Origin: Pseudomonas sp. NFACC02
GTDB taxonomy: Bacteria > Pseudomonadota > Gammaproteobacteria > Pseudomonadales > Pseudomonadaceae
Assembly: GCF_900110765.1 (NCBI RefSeq)
Contig: NZ_FOEO01000003.1
Location: forward strand, 1-64,000
Direction of reading: 5' to 3'
Length of the DNA stretch: 64,000 nucleotides
Position numbers and translations under genes: made by a program. Positions 53,005 through 61,569 of this stretch are shown one piece after another. The notes below the pieces were generated by a model, which had not been told where the DNA came from, searched no databases, and was given only the letters and a program-made list of their open reading frames with translations. Position 1 is the stretch's first letter, and each line of letters starts with the position of its first letter.

Positions 53005-53919
53005 ATGGACCGTTTCGATGCAATGCAGGCCTTCGTCCGAGTGGTCGAAACCGGCAGTTTCACCAAGGCCGCCGGGACGCTGCACATGAGCAAAACCAGC
53101 GTGACGCAACTGGTGCAGCAACTGGAGGCCCGCTTGCGGGTCAAGTTGCTCAACCGCACCACGCGCAAGGTCAACGTAACGGCCGATGGCGCCGTGTATT
53201 ACGAGCGTGCGGTGCGGGTATTGGCCGACCTGGACGATGCTGAAACCAGTCTGTCGGGCGCCGCAGCGTTGCCACGCGGGCGGTTGCGCGTGGACGTTCC
53301 CAGTCCGTTCGCGCGTTTGATCCTGATTCCGGCGCTGCCTGCCTTTCACGCCCGCTATCCCGACATCCAGATTGACCTGGGTGTGAGTGATCGCATGGTC
53401 GATTTGATCGGTGAGAACGTGGACTGTGTGGTGCGCGGCGGCGAACTCGCCGATCAGTCGTTGATGGCGCGGCGTATCGGCGATCTGCAACTGGGGGTTT
53501 ATGCGGCGCCCGATTATTTGGCGCGAGCAGGACGGCCTGCACACCCCGGAGAGCTGGAAGGCACGGATCATCGCATCGTTGGCTATCGCTGGGCCCGTAC
53601 AGGCAAGCTGTTTCCGATAGTCATGCACAAGGGCGAAGAAACCGTACAGGTGCAGGGCCGCTACGTGTTATCCGTGGACGACGGTAATGCTTACATCGCG
53701 GCTGGAGTGGCCGGCATGGGCATACTCTGGTTGCCGCATTACATGGCCAGAGCGCCGCAGGCGAGTGGTGAACTGCTGGCGTTGTTTGAGGACTGGCGGC
53801 TGGACACACTGCCCCTGTTCGTCGCGTTTCCACCCAATCGGCATATCAGCATCAAACTGAGGGTTTTCATCGACTGGATGATCGAGTTGATGGACGCGGA
53901 TGCGCCGGTTGTCGGCTGA
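53005..53919 (+). CDS. LysR-family regulator divergent from RidA
   Basis: A 304-residue LysR regulator of the DsdC/YhjC-like group: MDRFDAMQAFVRVVETGSFT at the start, then KAAGTLHMSKTSVTQLVQQLE. The ATG at 53005 has CGGGAG upstream; 13 residues of a longer frame are ignored. Ligand domain from about residue 90. Divergent from the RidA gene at 52858. Confidence 0.9.
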   Translation: MDRFDAMQAFVRVVETGSFTKAAGTLHMSKTSVTQLVQQLEARLRVKLLNRTTRKVNVTADGAVYYERAVRVLADLDDAETSLSGAAALPRGRLRVDVPSPFARLILIPALPAFHARYPDIQIDLGVSDRMVDLIGENVDCVVRGGELADQSLMARRIGDLQLGVYAAPDYLARAGRPAHPGELEGTDHRIVGYRWARTGKLFPIVMHKGEETVQVQGRYVLSVDDGNAYIAAGVAGMGILWLPHYMARAPQASGELLALFEDWRLDTLPLFVAFPPNRHISIKLRVFIDWMIELMDADAPVVG

Positions 53920-54045
53920 CGACGCGCAGGACGCGAGAACCCTTCGCCGTTGATGGATCGGGCATTCGTTTTCCTGACCAATGCGCTAAGATCTGTCGCG
54001 TTGTGGCTAATAGCCTCCTGATTTATCCACCCTGCAGGCGAGTCG

Positions 54046-55233
54046 ATGTCTGAAAACGATGTGTTTACCCAGGATATCGCCGCCGTCGCCAGGATCGACG
54101 CCGTTCCGATCATTCTGGACATGGTCAAGCACGTAACCGGCATGCGCTTCGCGGCGGTCGCCCGGGTTACGGACACCCACTGGGTAGCATTGGCGGTTGA
54201 TGACGCCATCGACTTCGGACTGAAGCCCGGCGGCGAATTGCTCCTTGAGTCGACGATCTGCCATGAAATCCGACAAAACCGTCAACCGGTGGTCTTCACT
54301 CATGCCAGTGAGCATCCGGTGTACGCGCACCATCACACGCCGAAAACCTACCGGCTGGAAAGCTATGCGTCGATCCCGATCGTCAAGGCCAATGGCGAGT
54401 TTTTCGGCACCCTGTGTGCCATCGACACCGTCCCGGCGCATTTCGACGAGGGCGCTGTCCTTAAGACGCTGGGGTTATTCGCCCAGTTGATCGCGATGCA
54501 CCTGGACTTGCGCGGCGATCTGGAAAGGTCCGAAAACGCGCTGGCCGACGCCACCCAGACCGGGCGTCTGCGCGAACAGTTCATTGCCGTGCTTGGCCAC
54601 GACCTGCGCACGCCGCTCAGTGCAATACGCATGAGCGCTGACCTGCTTGAGTCCAGGCTTGAGGATAAACGCGAACGAGGACTCGCCAGTGCGATCCGCA
54701 AGAGTTCACAGCGGATGGGCGCCTTGGTCGAGGACGTGCTGGACTTCGCCCGTGGCCGACTCGGCGGCGGGATCCCGGTCAGGCGCACGCGCGTGGACGA
54801 TCTGCAAGGGGTGTTCAGTTCGGTCATCGCGGAGGTCCAGGCATCGGAACCGGATGCGCAGATTGAACAAGACTTCTCGATTCCTTCGGGTGTCTATTGT
54901 GACCCGACGCGCATTGGGCAATTGCTGTCCAATCTGGTGGGCAACGCCGTGACCCATGGCACTCGCGAATCGCCGGTCAGGATCGTGGCGAAAACCGAGG
55001 GCGATGAGGTTGTCTTGTCGGTGACCAATCACGGGGCGTGCATTCCCGATGCACTGGTGCCGCTGCTCTTTCAACCCTTCAAGCGCTCGGATGGAGGGCA
55101 AAGGGGAGAAGGACTGGGCCTTGGGCTTTACATCGCGTCGCAGATTATCGAGGGGCATGGCGGCACCCTTTCGGTCAGTTCGTCGCCGGATCAGGGAACA
55201 TGCTTCGTGGCGCGGTTTCCGGCACATCGCTGA
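54046..55233 (+). CDS. GAF-domain histidine kinase (soluble)
   Basis: A 395-residue cytoplasmic sensor kinase. An N-terminal GAF domain (about 15-150, ending GTLCAIDTVPAHF) has FGTLCAIDT, the cofactor-loop pattern seen in many GAF kinases. The HisKA region carries His185 (LGHDLRTPLSAIRM), followed by the HATPase with N box NLVGNAVTHG and GLGLGLYIA. No response regulator is adjacent, so it is an orphan. No membrane segments. Confidence 0.9.
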   Translation: MSENDVFTQDIAAVARIDAVPIILDMVKHVTGMRFAAVARVTDTHWVALAVDDAIDFGLKPGGELLLESTICHEIRQNRQPVVFTHASEHPVYAHHHTPKTYRLESYASIPIVKANGEFFGTLCAIDTVPAHFDEGAVLKTLGLFAQLIAMHLDLRGDLERSENALADATQTGRLREQFIAVLGHDLRTPLSAIRMSADLLESRLEDKRERGLASAIRKSSQRMGALVEDVLDFARGRLGGGIPVRRTRVDDLQGVFSSVIAEVQASEPDAQIEQDFSIPSGVYCDPTRIGQLLSNLVGNAVTHGTRESPVRIVAKTEGDEVVLSVTNHGACIPDALVPLLFQPFKRSDGGQRGEGLGLGLYIASQIIEGHGGTLSVSSSPDQGTCFVARFPAHR

Positions 55234-55379
55234 TGCGCTCGATCGACTGACGACGATTGCAGCATGAACCGGGTTGAGTCGGCCTGGTCCGCGTGCACGG
55301 AACGGTGATTCTCGGGCGTTATGCCAGCGAAGCAGTCGATCCTATGCCGCCATTAACCGATGGAAAAAAGGAAAGAGAT

Positions 55380-55886
55380 TTGAAGGCGTCATTCAACATT
55401 CGCGAGCTGCGCTGTACCGATACCGAAGCACTGCTGGCGTTCGAGAAGCAGAACCGCGCGTGGTTTGAATCGCACATCGACGCCCGCGCGCCTTCGTTCT
55501 ACTCCGAGCAAGGCGTTGCCGAGCACATCGACGGGTATCTGTCCGATTTTGCACGAGGTGTCTGGCATCCCTTTGTGATTGAGGACGCAGTTGGAAGCAT
55601 CGTCGGCCGCGCGAACTTGAAGGGGATCGACACGGCTTCGGGCGTTGCGGAGGTCGGCTACCGGATCGCCCAAACCGCTTGCGGCCAAGGGTTGGCGACT
55701 CAGGCGCTGGAACACTTGATCCGGCAGGCGCAGACCCGTTGGGCACTGACGCAACTGGTGGCGTATGTGTTTCCGGAAAACGCAGGTTCAAGAAAGGTCC
55801 TGGAGCGCTGCGGGTTTGTGCCTGAGCCCCCGTTGCAAAGCGAAGCGGCGGCCGAACGCCGGTTCGTCCGTGCAATCCAGCGCTGA
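55380..55886 (+). CDS. GNAT acetyltransferase (RimJ-like)
   Basis: A GCN5-related N-acetyltransferase of about 168 residues: FNIRELRCTDTEALLAFEKQN, VAEVGYRIAQTACGQGLATQAL (acetyl-CoA loop) and FPENAGSRKVLERCGF. The start is put at TTG 55380 because AAAGGAAAGAG lies just before it and the fold begins there; an ATG at 55344 would add 12 residues. The gene ends 6 bases before a bidirectional terminator. Confidence 0.82.
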   Translation: MKASFNIRELRCTDTEALLAFEKQNRAWFESHIDARAPSFYSEQGVAEHIDGYLSDFARGVWHPFVIEDAVGSIVGRANLKGIDTASGVAEVGYRIAQTACGQGLATQALEHLIRQAQTRWALTQLVAYVFPENAGSRKVLERCGFVPEPPLQSEAAAERRFVRAIQR

Positions 55887-55892
55887 TCCCAT

Positions 55893-55930
55893 GAAAAAGG
55901 CCGCCGTCAGTGATGACCGCGGCCTTTTTC
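55893..55930. terminator. Bidirectional Rho-independent terminator
   Basis: AAAAAGGCCGCCGTCAGTG... pairs with GACCGCGGCCTTTTT, with an A run on the left and a T run on the right. It stands between two convergent genes (GNAT and the secreted Tyr/Arg-rich protein) and can serve both. Confidence 0.88.
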
Positions 55931-55942
55931 GTCTGTGGCGGG

Positions 55943-56323
55943 TTACCAGCGACCGTCGCCTCGGCGAGGATCGTAGCCTCGATCATAGCCTCGGTTATCC
56001 CAGCCCCGGTGATCATAGCCCCCATGGTAATAGCGATGAGGCGCAGGCGGGGCGAAGCGGCGGCATTCAACCCGCGTGGCCACCGGCACGTAAGCGACCG
56101 GTTGGTACTGATACTGCGGTTGATAACGCGGCTGCGGCCGGTATGCCTGGTACTGAGGGCGATAGTGATCCTGGCTCGAATAGCTGATTGCGGTGGCCAA
56201 CACGGCACCGACGGCGGCCCCGGCGATGACGGGCACTATCACGTTGCGTTCACCGGCGGATGCTGCACCCGCAGCGACCAGGCAACCGGACAGGATCAAG
56301 GCTTGGGTCATCTTCGAAAACAT
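55943..56323 (-). CDS. Secreted/surface small protein with Tyr-Arg-Pro-Gln repeats
   Basis: A 126-residue protein. A signal peptide (about 1-23, GAASAG) is followed by a glycine-zipper-like hydrophobic stretch (VIVPVIAGAAVGAVLATAIS). A low-complexity part comes next, with repeats of the type YRPQ/YQPQYQYQP and a C terminus rich in Tyr, His, Gly, Arg and Asp (HRGWDNRGYDRGYDPRRG). It is probably outer-membrane associated or periplasmic; function unknown. A strong bidirectional terminator follows. Confidence 0.75.
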   Translation of the reverse strand: MFSKMTQALILSGCLVAAGAASAGERNVIVPVIAGAAVGAVLATAISYSSQDHYRPQYQAYRPQPRYQPQYQYQPVAYVPVATRVECRRFAPPAPHRYYHGGYDHRGWDNRGYDRGYDPRRGDGRW

Positions 56324-56468
56324 GGTGTCTCCTCAGGCGATGTGTTTGGGTTCGCCATGAATGCATGAAACACCCGTTCCGTGTAAACGAACGTCCACAG
56401 TCAGTAAATGTTGAGTAAATGGTCAGGATTTTTGTTTCACATCATCACTTCAGGCAACCACGGGGTGA

Positions 56469-56708
56469 TCAGAAACTCGTTACTCCCCCCAGACGGCGTT
56501 AGTGAACGCGGGGTGCCAGTCGTCGTCCAAGATCGGGTTCGGTGATGAAAGCTTCAGTCACGACTGTGTGATCGTCGAGCGCACCGTTGGCGGCAAGCAC
56601 CTGCGGTATGCCGCTGTGGTGCTGGGTTCCGCCCCCGCGCGCAGCCGACAGGACCTGAAAGACCTGTTCGTGTTGCTCGATGAGACGGTGGTGGTGCATA
56701 ACCCTTAG
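56469..56708 (+). pseudogene. Possible C-terminal remnant of a serine hydrolase
   Basis: An open frame of about 80 codons reads SSSKIGFGDESFSHDCVIVE, then RTVGGKHLRYAAVVLGSAPARSRQDLKDLFVLLDE. This looks like the last strands and helix of a beta-lactamase-fold serine hydrolase, with SKIGF at the place of the KTG motif. There is no start, signal or catalytic SxxK part upstream; a stop lies just before. It seems to be a truncated tail in the 381-base gap between two minus-strand genes. Identification is by eye only. Confidence 0.35.
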
Positions 56709-57442
56709 GCTTTTCGCCCGGCTGGCTGCTGCCGTTGAGAGGACAAACGGTCCCGCTGGGCAGGCCGGGTGAGTTTTTTACCCAGACGCGACTCATAGCG
56801 AGACAGCAGGGCCTGCCATTCAGACTCGCTCCAGAACGAATGGCGGCGGAGCTGGAATATGTCATGCCGTGCGGCGCCGAGCGTGGTCAATCGCCCGTGG
56901 GACTTTTCGAGGTCCAGCAGGGCGAGGTCGAATTCCTGGCCGACGTCGCCGCTCCTCTCTCTGATAAAAATATGCTTGGAGCGCATGCAGCCGTGTTGCC
57001 AACGCGCCCGGTGCATGCGGGATAAAAGCTGGGCCAGTTGATCCAGGATCCTCAAGTGCTCGTCTTCGCTGATGCGCGCACGACCACCCTCCGAATACCA
57101 GGTGTCGAGGTCTTGAAACCCGCCTAAATCCCTGGTCACCAGAATCCCTCGCCAAACGCCATCGACTTTCTCGGCACCGTAAAAAATCGGCGCAGGTGCT
57201 GTGACGCCCAGTTGCAGTAACTTCGACAGTGCCTTGCCTTCCCGCATGACGGTGGGCCGCCCAAGGGGATACCGGATGCTCCGGGACAAATGGCCTGTCT
57301 GGCGCTTTACGTAAACCAGTTTCCCGTCATGCATGACGCGCTGTACGCCACTGGTTCCGCTTCTGCGGACATTGGGTTCCTCCACCCATGGGCCGGACGT
57401 GTTCCACCAGTAATCAAAGTTTTTTTCGCAGTGTGGCTGCAT
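56705..57442 (-). CDS. InaA-type lipopolysaccharide-kinase-family protein
   Basis: A 245-residue protein kinase-like fold of the InaA/Kdo kinase family. Visible are VQRVMHDGKLVYVKRQ (ATP-binding Lys), LSRMHRARWQHGCMRSKHIFI (degenerate catalytic loop) and LALLDLEKSH (DFG-like position). In Pseudomonas InaA responds to weak acids, and relatives phosphorylate LPS core heptose. The ATG at 57442 has AACAGGAGC upstream; ATG at 57475 and earlier are possible but poorly preceded. Confidence 0.82.
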   Translation of the reverse strand: MQPHCEKNFDYWWNTSGPWVEEPNVRRSGTSGVQRVMHDGKLVYVKRQTGHLSRSIRYPLGRPTVMREGKALSKLLQLGVTAPAPIFYGAEKVDGVWRGILVTRDLGGFQDLDTWYSEGGRARISEDEHLRILDQLAQLLSRMHRARWQHGCMRSKHIFIRERSGDVGQEFDLALLDLEKSHGRLTTLGAARHDIFQLRRHSFWSESEWQALLSRYESRLGKKLTRPAQRDRLSSQRQQPAGRKA

Positions 57443-57713
57443 CAGTGCTCCTGTTCGCCAATCACCAAGCTCCATACTCAGCGATAAAGCGTTATCCTTC
57501 GCAAATTTCCCACCAGTCTGACGGCAAAAAAGATACAGGCATATACCACTGGTCGATGTCGGGTGGGTGTGTCGCGTTTTTCCGGCGATATGGCCGATAT
57601 GACCGGCGGTTCTCACACCCGTGAAAGGATCATGCTGCTCATTCTACGGGTGCAGTCTCGCGACCTGACCCGCCGGAATTTCCTCAATCGGCTTCTCACT
57701 GGATACGCCAACG

Positions 57714-59078
57714 ATGAACCTGCGAACGAACGAGCGCACCGAGGACCTTGTCGCTCCCCGGGAAATAAGCTTGCGAGAGGCCTTCGGATTCTGGCTGAAA
57801 CTGGGTTTTATCAGCTTCGGTGGTCCGGCTGGCCAGATTTCGCTCATGCACCAGGAACTGGTGGAGCGACGTCGCTGGATCTCCGAGCGCCGGTTCCTGC
57901 ACGCGCTCAACTACTGCATGCTGCTGCCCGGGCCAGAAGCCCAGCAACTGGCAACGTACATCGGATGGCTGATGCATCGCACCCGAGGGGGCGTGATTGC
58001 AGGCGCGCTGTTCCTTCTGCCCTCGCTCTTGCTATTGATCGCCTTGTCCTGGATGTATATCGCATTTGGCGAGCTTGCAGTGGTGGCCGGCATTTTCTAC
58101 GGGATCAAGCCTGCCGTGACCGCGATTGTCATTCAAGCAGCCCACCGGATTGGAGCGCGCACCCTCACGCACAAGGGATTGTGGGCGATTGCCGCAGCGT
58201 CCTTCATCGCGATCTTCGCATTTAACGTTCCCTTTCCGCTGATCGTGCTGGGTGCTGCTGTCGTCGGTTATCTGGGTGGAAAGTGCGCGCCGGCCATGTT
58301 CGACGGTGCACGCCATGACGTCTCGAAAAAATCCTGTGGGCTTGCCCTGATCGATGACGATACAGCGTCGCCCGCGCACGCCCTGTTCAGCTGGACGAAG
58401 CTTGCCGTGATCGCGTCGGTCGGGGCGGTGTTGTGGGGGCTGCCAATGGCATTGCTGACCCTTCTGCTGGGCTGGGATGCCACGTTGACGCAGATGGGCT
58501 GGTTTTTCACCAAGGCTGCGCTGTTGACGTTCGGCGGCGCTTACGCTGTTCTGCCCTATGTTTACCAAGGTGCGGTCGGTCACTACGGATGGCTCACACC
58601 GACACAAATGATCGACGGCCTGGCCTTGGGTGAGTCCACGCCTGGACCGCTGATTATGGTGGTAGCCTTTGTCGGGTTCATCGGTGCTTACGTATTGCAG
58701 GTATTCGGTCCGGATCACGTTTTTCTGGCTGGCGCCGTGGCCGCGTCACTGGTGACATGGTTTACGTTTCTGCCGTCTTTCCTGTTTATCCTGGCAGGCG
58801 GACCGCTGGTGGAGTCGACCAAGAACGCTATCAGGTTCACTGCACCGCTCACCGGGATTACGGCCGCTGTTGTCGGCGTGATCCTGAATCTCGGACTGTT
58901 CTTTGCCTATCACGTGTTCTGGCCTGCCGGCATGACGGGGAAGGTGGACTGGGTGTCCGTGCTCATTGCGCTGGCGGCAGCTATCGCTTTGTTCAAGTAC
59001 CGGCGTGGCGTCATGGTCGTATTGCTGGGGAGCGGCATTGCCGGGCTAGTCGTGTTCCTGCTGAGGCAGAGTCACTGA
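57714..59078 (+). CDS. chrA: Chromate transporter ChrA
   Basis: A 454-residue CHR-family membrane protein made of two homologous halves. The first has FWLKLGFISFGGPAGQISLM and LLPGPEAQQLATYIGW; the second has FTKAALLTFGGAYAVLPYVY and GESTPGPLIMVVAFVG. The long two-domain form exports chromate (and is driven by the membrane potential) in Pseudomonas. No chrB or other chr gene is adjacent. A weak signal precedes the ATG at 57714. Confidence 0.93.
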   Translation: MNLRTNERTEDLVAPREISLREAFGFWLKLGFISFGGPAGQISLMHQELVERRRWISERRFLHALNYCMLLPGPEAQQLATYIGWLMHRTRGGVIAGALFLLPSLLLLIALSWMYIAFGELAVVAGIFYGIKPAVTAIVIQAAHRIGARTLTHKGLWAIAAASFIAIFAFNVPFPLIVLGAAVVGYLGGKCAPAMFDGARHDVSKKSCGLALIDDDTASPAHALFSWTKLAVIASVGAVLWGLPMALLTLLLGWDATLTQMGWFFTKAALLTFGGAYAVLPYVYQGAVGHYGWLTPTQMIDGLALGESTPGPLIMVVAFVGFIGAYVLQVFGPDHVFLAGAVAASLVTWFTFLPSFLFILAGGPLVESTKNAIRFTAPLTGITAAVVGVILNLGLFFAYHVFWPAGMTGKVDWVSVLIALAAAIALFKYRRGVMVVLLGSGIAGLVVFLLRQSH

Positions 59079-59210
59079 CTTCAGGGCTGACCCCGTCGAG
59101 GGGCGGACAGCGCGCAAGGGTTCGCGGCCTTAAGTGGCGTTGCACAGACCCCAGAGGCGCCCACCCTCATCAACTCGTGGGTGGACGCCTGTCTCGCCCG
59201 CGCTGTGTCG

Positions 59211-59432
59211 CTAACCCTTGCTGTGCTCTTCAGAGGTGGGAGGTTCTGCAACCCCGCGCGGGCCTGCGATTCCCCAGATCACCAGTCCAATCACCGGGAG
59301 CACCAACAGCACAATCGTCCACCCGATTTTCGTGCCCGCAGATTTGGTGGTGCGCCAGATACTCGCCATGGCCCACAGGTCGACCACGAGCACGACCACG
59401 GACACCGTCGTCCAGAAAAATGTCATGTCCAT
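59211..59432 (-). CDS. Small PLDc_N-domain membrane protein
   Basis: A 73-residue protein with two membrane segments (about 5-25 and 37-57). The PLDc_N pattern is DLWAMASIWRTTKSAGTKIG followed by W and a hydrophobic stretch ending GIAGPRG. This domain is the N-terminal anchor of cardiolipin synthases but is also common as a free small protein of unknown role. The ATG is preceded by AAAGGTATGGAGGTG. It lies 18 bases after the alcohol dehydrogenase gene and may share its transcript. Confidence 0.85.
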   Translation of the reverse strand: MDMTFFWTTVSVVVLVVDLWAMASIWRTTKSAGTKIGWTIVLLVLPVIGLVIWGIAGPRGVAEPPTSEEHSKG

Positions 59433-59450
59433 TATTCACCTCCATACCTT

Positions 59451-60674
59451 TTACACGGCAGGCACCGGTGTCGCCGAGTCGATTTCAGGCAGCGCGATGT
59501 CGCCGCTGCCCGGCGTCAGAATGACCTTGCGGCAATCTTCTTTTTTCTTGTCGAAAATCTTGTAGCCTTCGGCCGCCTGCTCCAGGGACATGCGGTGCGT
59601 GATGATGGCTTCGGGTTGCAGACGGCCCATCTCGATATGTTCAAGGAGCTCCGGCAGAAAGCGCTGAACGTGGGTCTGTCCCATCTTGAACGTCAGCCCT
59701 TTATCGAATGCGTCTCCAAACAGGAAGCCGTGGATGAAGCCCGCATAAACGCCAGGAACGCTGACCACGCCGCCGCGCCTGACCGCCGCGATGCATTGGC
59801 GCAGTGCCTTCCCGCTACTGCCTTCGAGCTTGAGGGTGGCCAGAACCGTTTCCGTGGTGCTGCCCTTGGCTTCGAACCCGACCGCGTCAACGACACCATC
59901 GACGCCGCGCATGCCCGGTGTCTGGCGGATGATGGTATCCGCCGGATCGTCGTCTTCATCGAAGTTGATCGGGATCACGCCGTAGGTTCGCTGCGCGTAG
60001 TCAAGGCGGTAGGGATGGTGATCGACCATGAAAATACGGTCAGCGCCCAGCATGCGAGCCACTGCAGCGCTTAGCAGTCCCACTGGACCGGCCCCATAAA
60101 TGGCAATGCTGGACCCTTGGCCAATCCCGGTATTCGTCACTGCCTGGAAAGCGGTCGGAAGGATGTCGGAAAGAAACAGCACTTTCTCATCGGCGAGCGT
60201 CCCCGGCACTTTGAACGGCCCGGTGTTGGCTTTCGGCACTCGCACATATTCGGCCTGGCCGCCGGGAATGCCGCCATACAGATGGCTGAAACCAAACAAC
60301 GCTGCCCCTGGGGGAATCGCCTTTTTGTTGAGAATGGCCCCGCGTCCCGTGTTGGTCGTTTCACAGGCGGCAAAAAGATCCTGCTGGCAGAAGAAGCAGT
60401 CACCGCAGGCGATGACAAACGGAATGACAACCCGGTCACCGGGCTGGACGGCCGTCACCGCTGACCCGGTTTCTTCGACGATCCCCATGAACTCATGGCC
60501 GAAAATATCGCCATGCTCAACGGTGGGAATCTTGCCCCGGTAAAGGTGCAGATCCGAACCGCAAATCGCGGTGGCGGTGACACGCAGAATGATGTCGTCG
60601 GCATCCTGAATCACAGGGTCGGGAACGGTGTCCACTTTCACGTCATGCGCGCCATGGTAAGTCAGTGCTCTCAT
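59451..60674 (-). CDS. Zinc-dependent alcohol dehydrogenase (FDH-like)
   Basis: A 407-residue medium-chain dehydrogenase. Catalytic zinc ligands lie in [10 protein letters not shown] and [10 protein letters not shown]; the structural zinc cysteines are in CGDCFFC and AACET. The nucleotide motif is [11 protein letters not shown]. The long insert resembles glutathione-independent formaldehyde dehydrogenase-type enzymes common in Pseudomonas. CGGAGATCGAT stands before the ATG. It is co-oriented with the small PLDc_N gene. Confidence 0.9.
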   Translation of the reverse strand: MRALTYHGAHDVKVDTVPDPVIQDADDIILRVTATAICGSDLHLYRGKIPTVEHGDIFGHEFMGIVEETGSAVTAVQPGDRVVIPFVIACGDCFFCQQDLFAACETTNTGRGAILNKKAIPPGAALFGFSHLYGGIPGGQAEYVRVPKANTGPFKVPGTLADEKVLFLSDILPTAFQAVTNTGIGQGSSIAIYGAGPVGLLSAAVARMLGADRIFMVDHHPYRLDYAQRTYGVIPINFDEDDDPADTIIRQTPGMRGVDGVVDAVGFEAKGSTTETVLATLKLEGSSGKALRQCIAAVRRGGVVSVPGVYAGFIHGFLFGDAFDKGLTFKMGQTHVQRFLPELLEHIEMGRLQPEAIITHRMSLEQAAEGYKIFDKKKEDCRKVILTPGSGDIALPEIDSATPVPAV

Positions 60675-60877
60675 ATCGATCTCCGCAGTTTGAGGGGGCT
60701 GTAATCAGGGGAGCGGACAACCGTGGCAATAGTTCATGCATTTGATCAGGCGTGGGGATCAGCGGTCGCACCAGGCCGCTGCGTCCCTTCATCTTTCGAT
60801 TCGCCAGCAAGTATCTGAGACGAAGGAATGGGTTACGTGTCCAACCTTCAGTCACGCTTGGCCGGAACGAGGTATGC

Positions 60878-61375
60878 ATGATGGTTGAGGACATTGTTTA
60901 TTACCTGAGACAGCATTCACTGTTGCTGGCGACAGCCGAGTCCTGTACGGCGGGCCGGATAGTCGCTTTGCTTGCCGAAGTCCCCGGCAGCGGCTCGTTG
61001 GTCGAGTGCGGATACGTGGTGTATTCGCCACAAGCCAAACAACGGCTGTTGGGCGTTCGTGCAAAGACCATCGAACACTTCAATCTCACCAGCCTTGAGG
61101 TGGCCAGGGAGATGGCGGCAGGCGCCTTGCACGACAGCCCCGCCACGGTCGCCATTGCGACCACTGGCCTGTGTGGGAATGAGGATGTCGACGGCATTCC
61201 TGCGGGAACCGTGTGTTTCGCCTGGGGTTTTCGTCACGACGGCCGCACGACCGTGTTCGCGCGCAAGGAGCGTTTCTTCGGGGACAGGAAAGCGATGCAG
61301 CAAATGGCGGCGCTCCACGCGCTCAAACTGCTGCCGCACTTCCACCAGCGAATGCTCGGGGGTGAAGCAAGTTGA
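60878..61375 (+). CDS. CinA-C-type nicotinamide-nucleotide amidohydrolase (stand-alone)
   Basis: A 165-residue protein consisting of the CinA C-terminal domain only (PncC type), which deamidates NMN to nicotinate mononucleotide. Typical are LLLATAESCTAGRIVALLAE, YVVYSPQAKQRLLGV and IATTGLCGNED. The ATG pair at 60878/60881 follows GAACGAGG; an earlier in-frame start at 60752 adds residues without family likeness. It diverges from the alcohol dehydrogenase. It may be a second copy beside the main pncC next to recA. Confidence 0.87.
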   Translation: MMVEDIVYYLRQHSLLLATAESCTAGRIVALLAEVPGSGSLVECGYVVYSPQAKQRLLGVRAKTIEHFNLTSLEVAREMAAGALHDSPATVAIATTGLCGNEDVDGIPAGTVCFAWGFRHDGRTTVFARKERFFGDRKAMQQMAALHALKLLPHFHQRMLGGEAS

Positions 61376-61569
61376 GCACCGCACCGACCGACCCTGACGC
61401 CTTCTTCATGACCGGTTGCCATGACCTGTAGCATGACTGCTCGTTGCCTGAGAGCTTGGCCGGCATTAGGTGATTGCGGGCGGCTTCGTCACTTAATCCG
61501 GCGTTTGCGGATGGAGCATGACCGAGTATCCTCAAATGCTGTTTGAAGCGTGGATCGCCGAGGTTGTGA

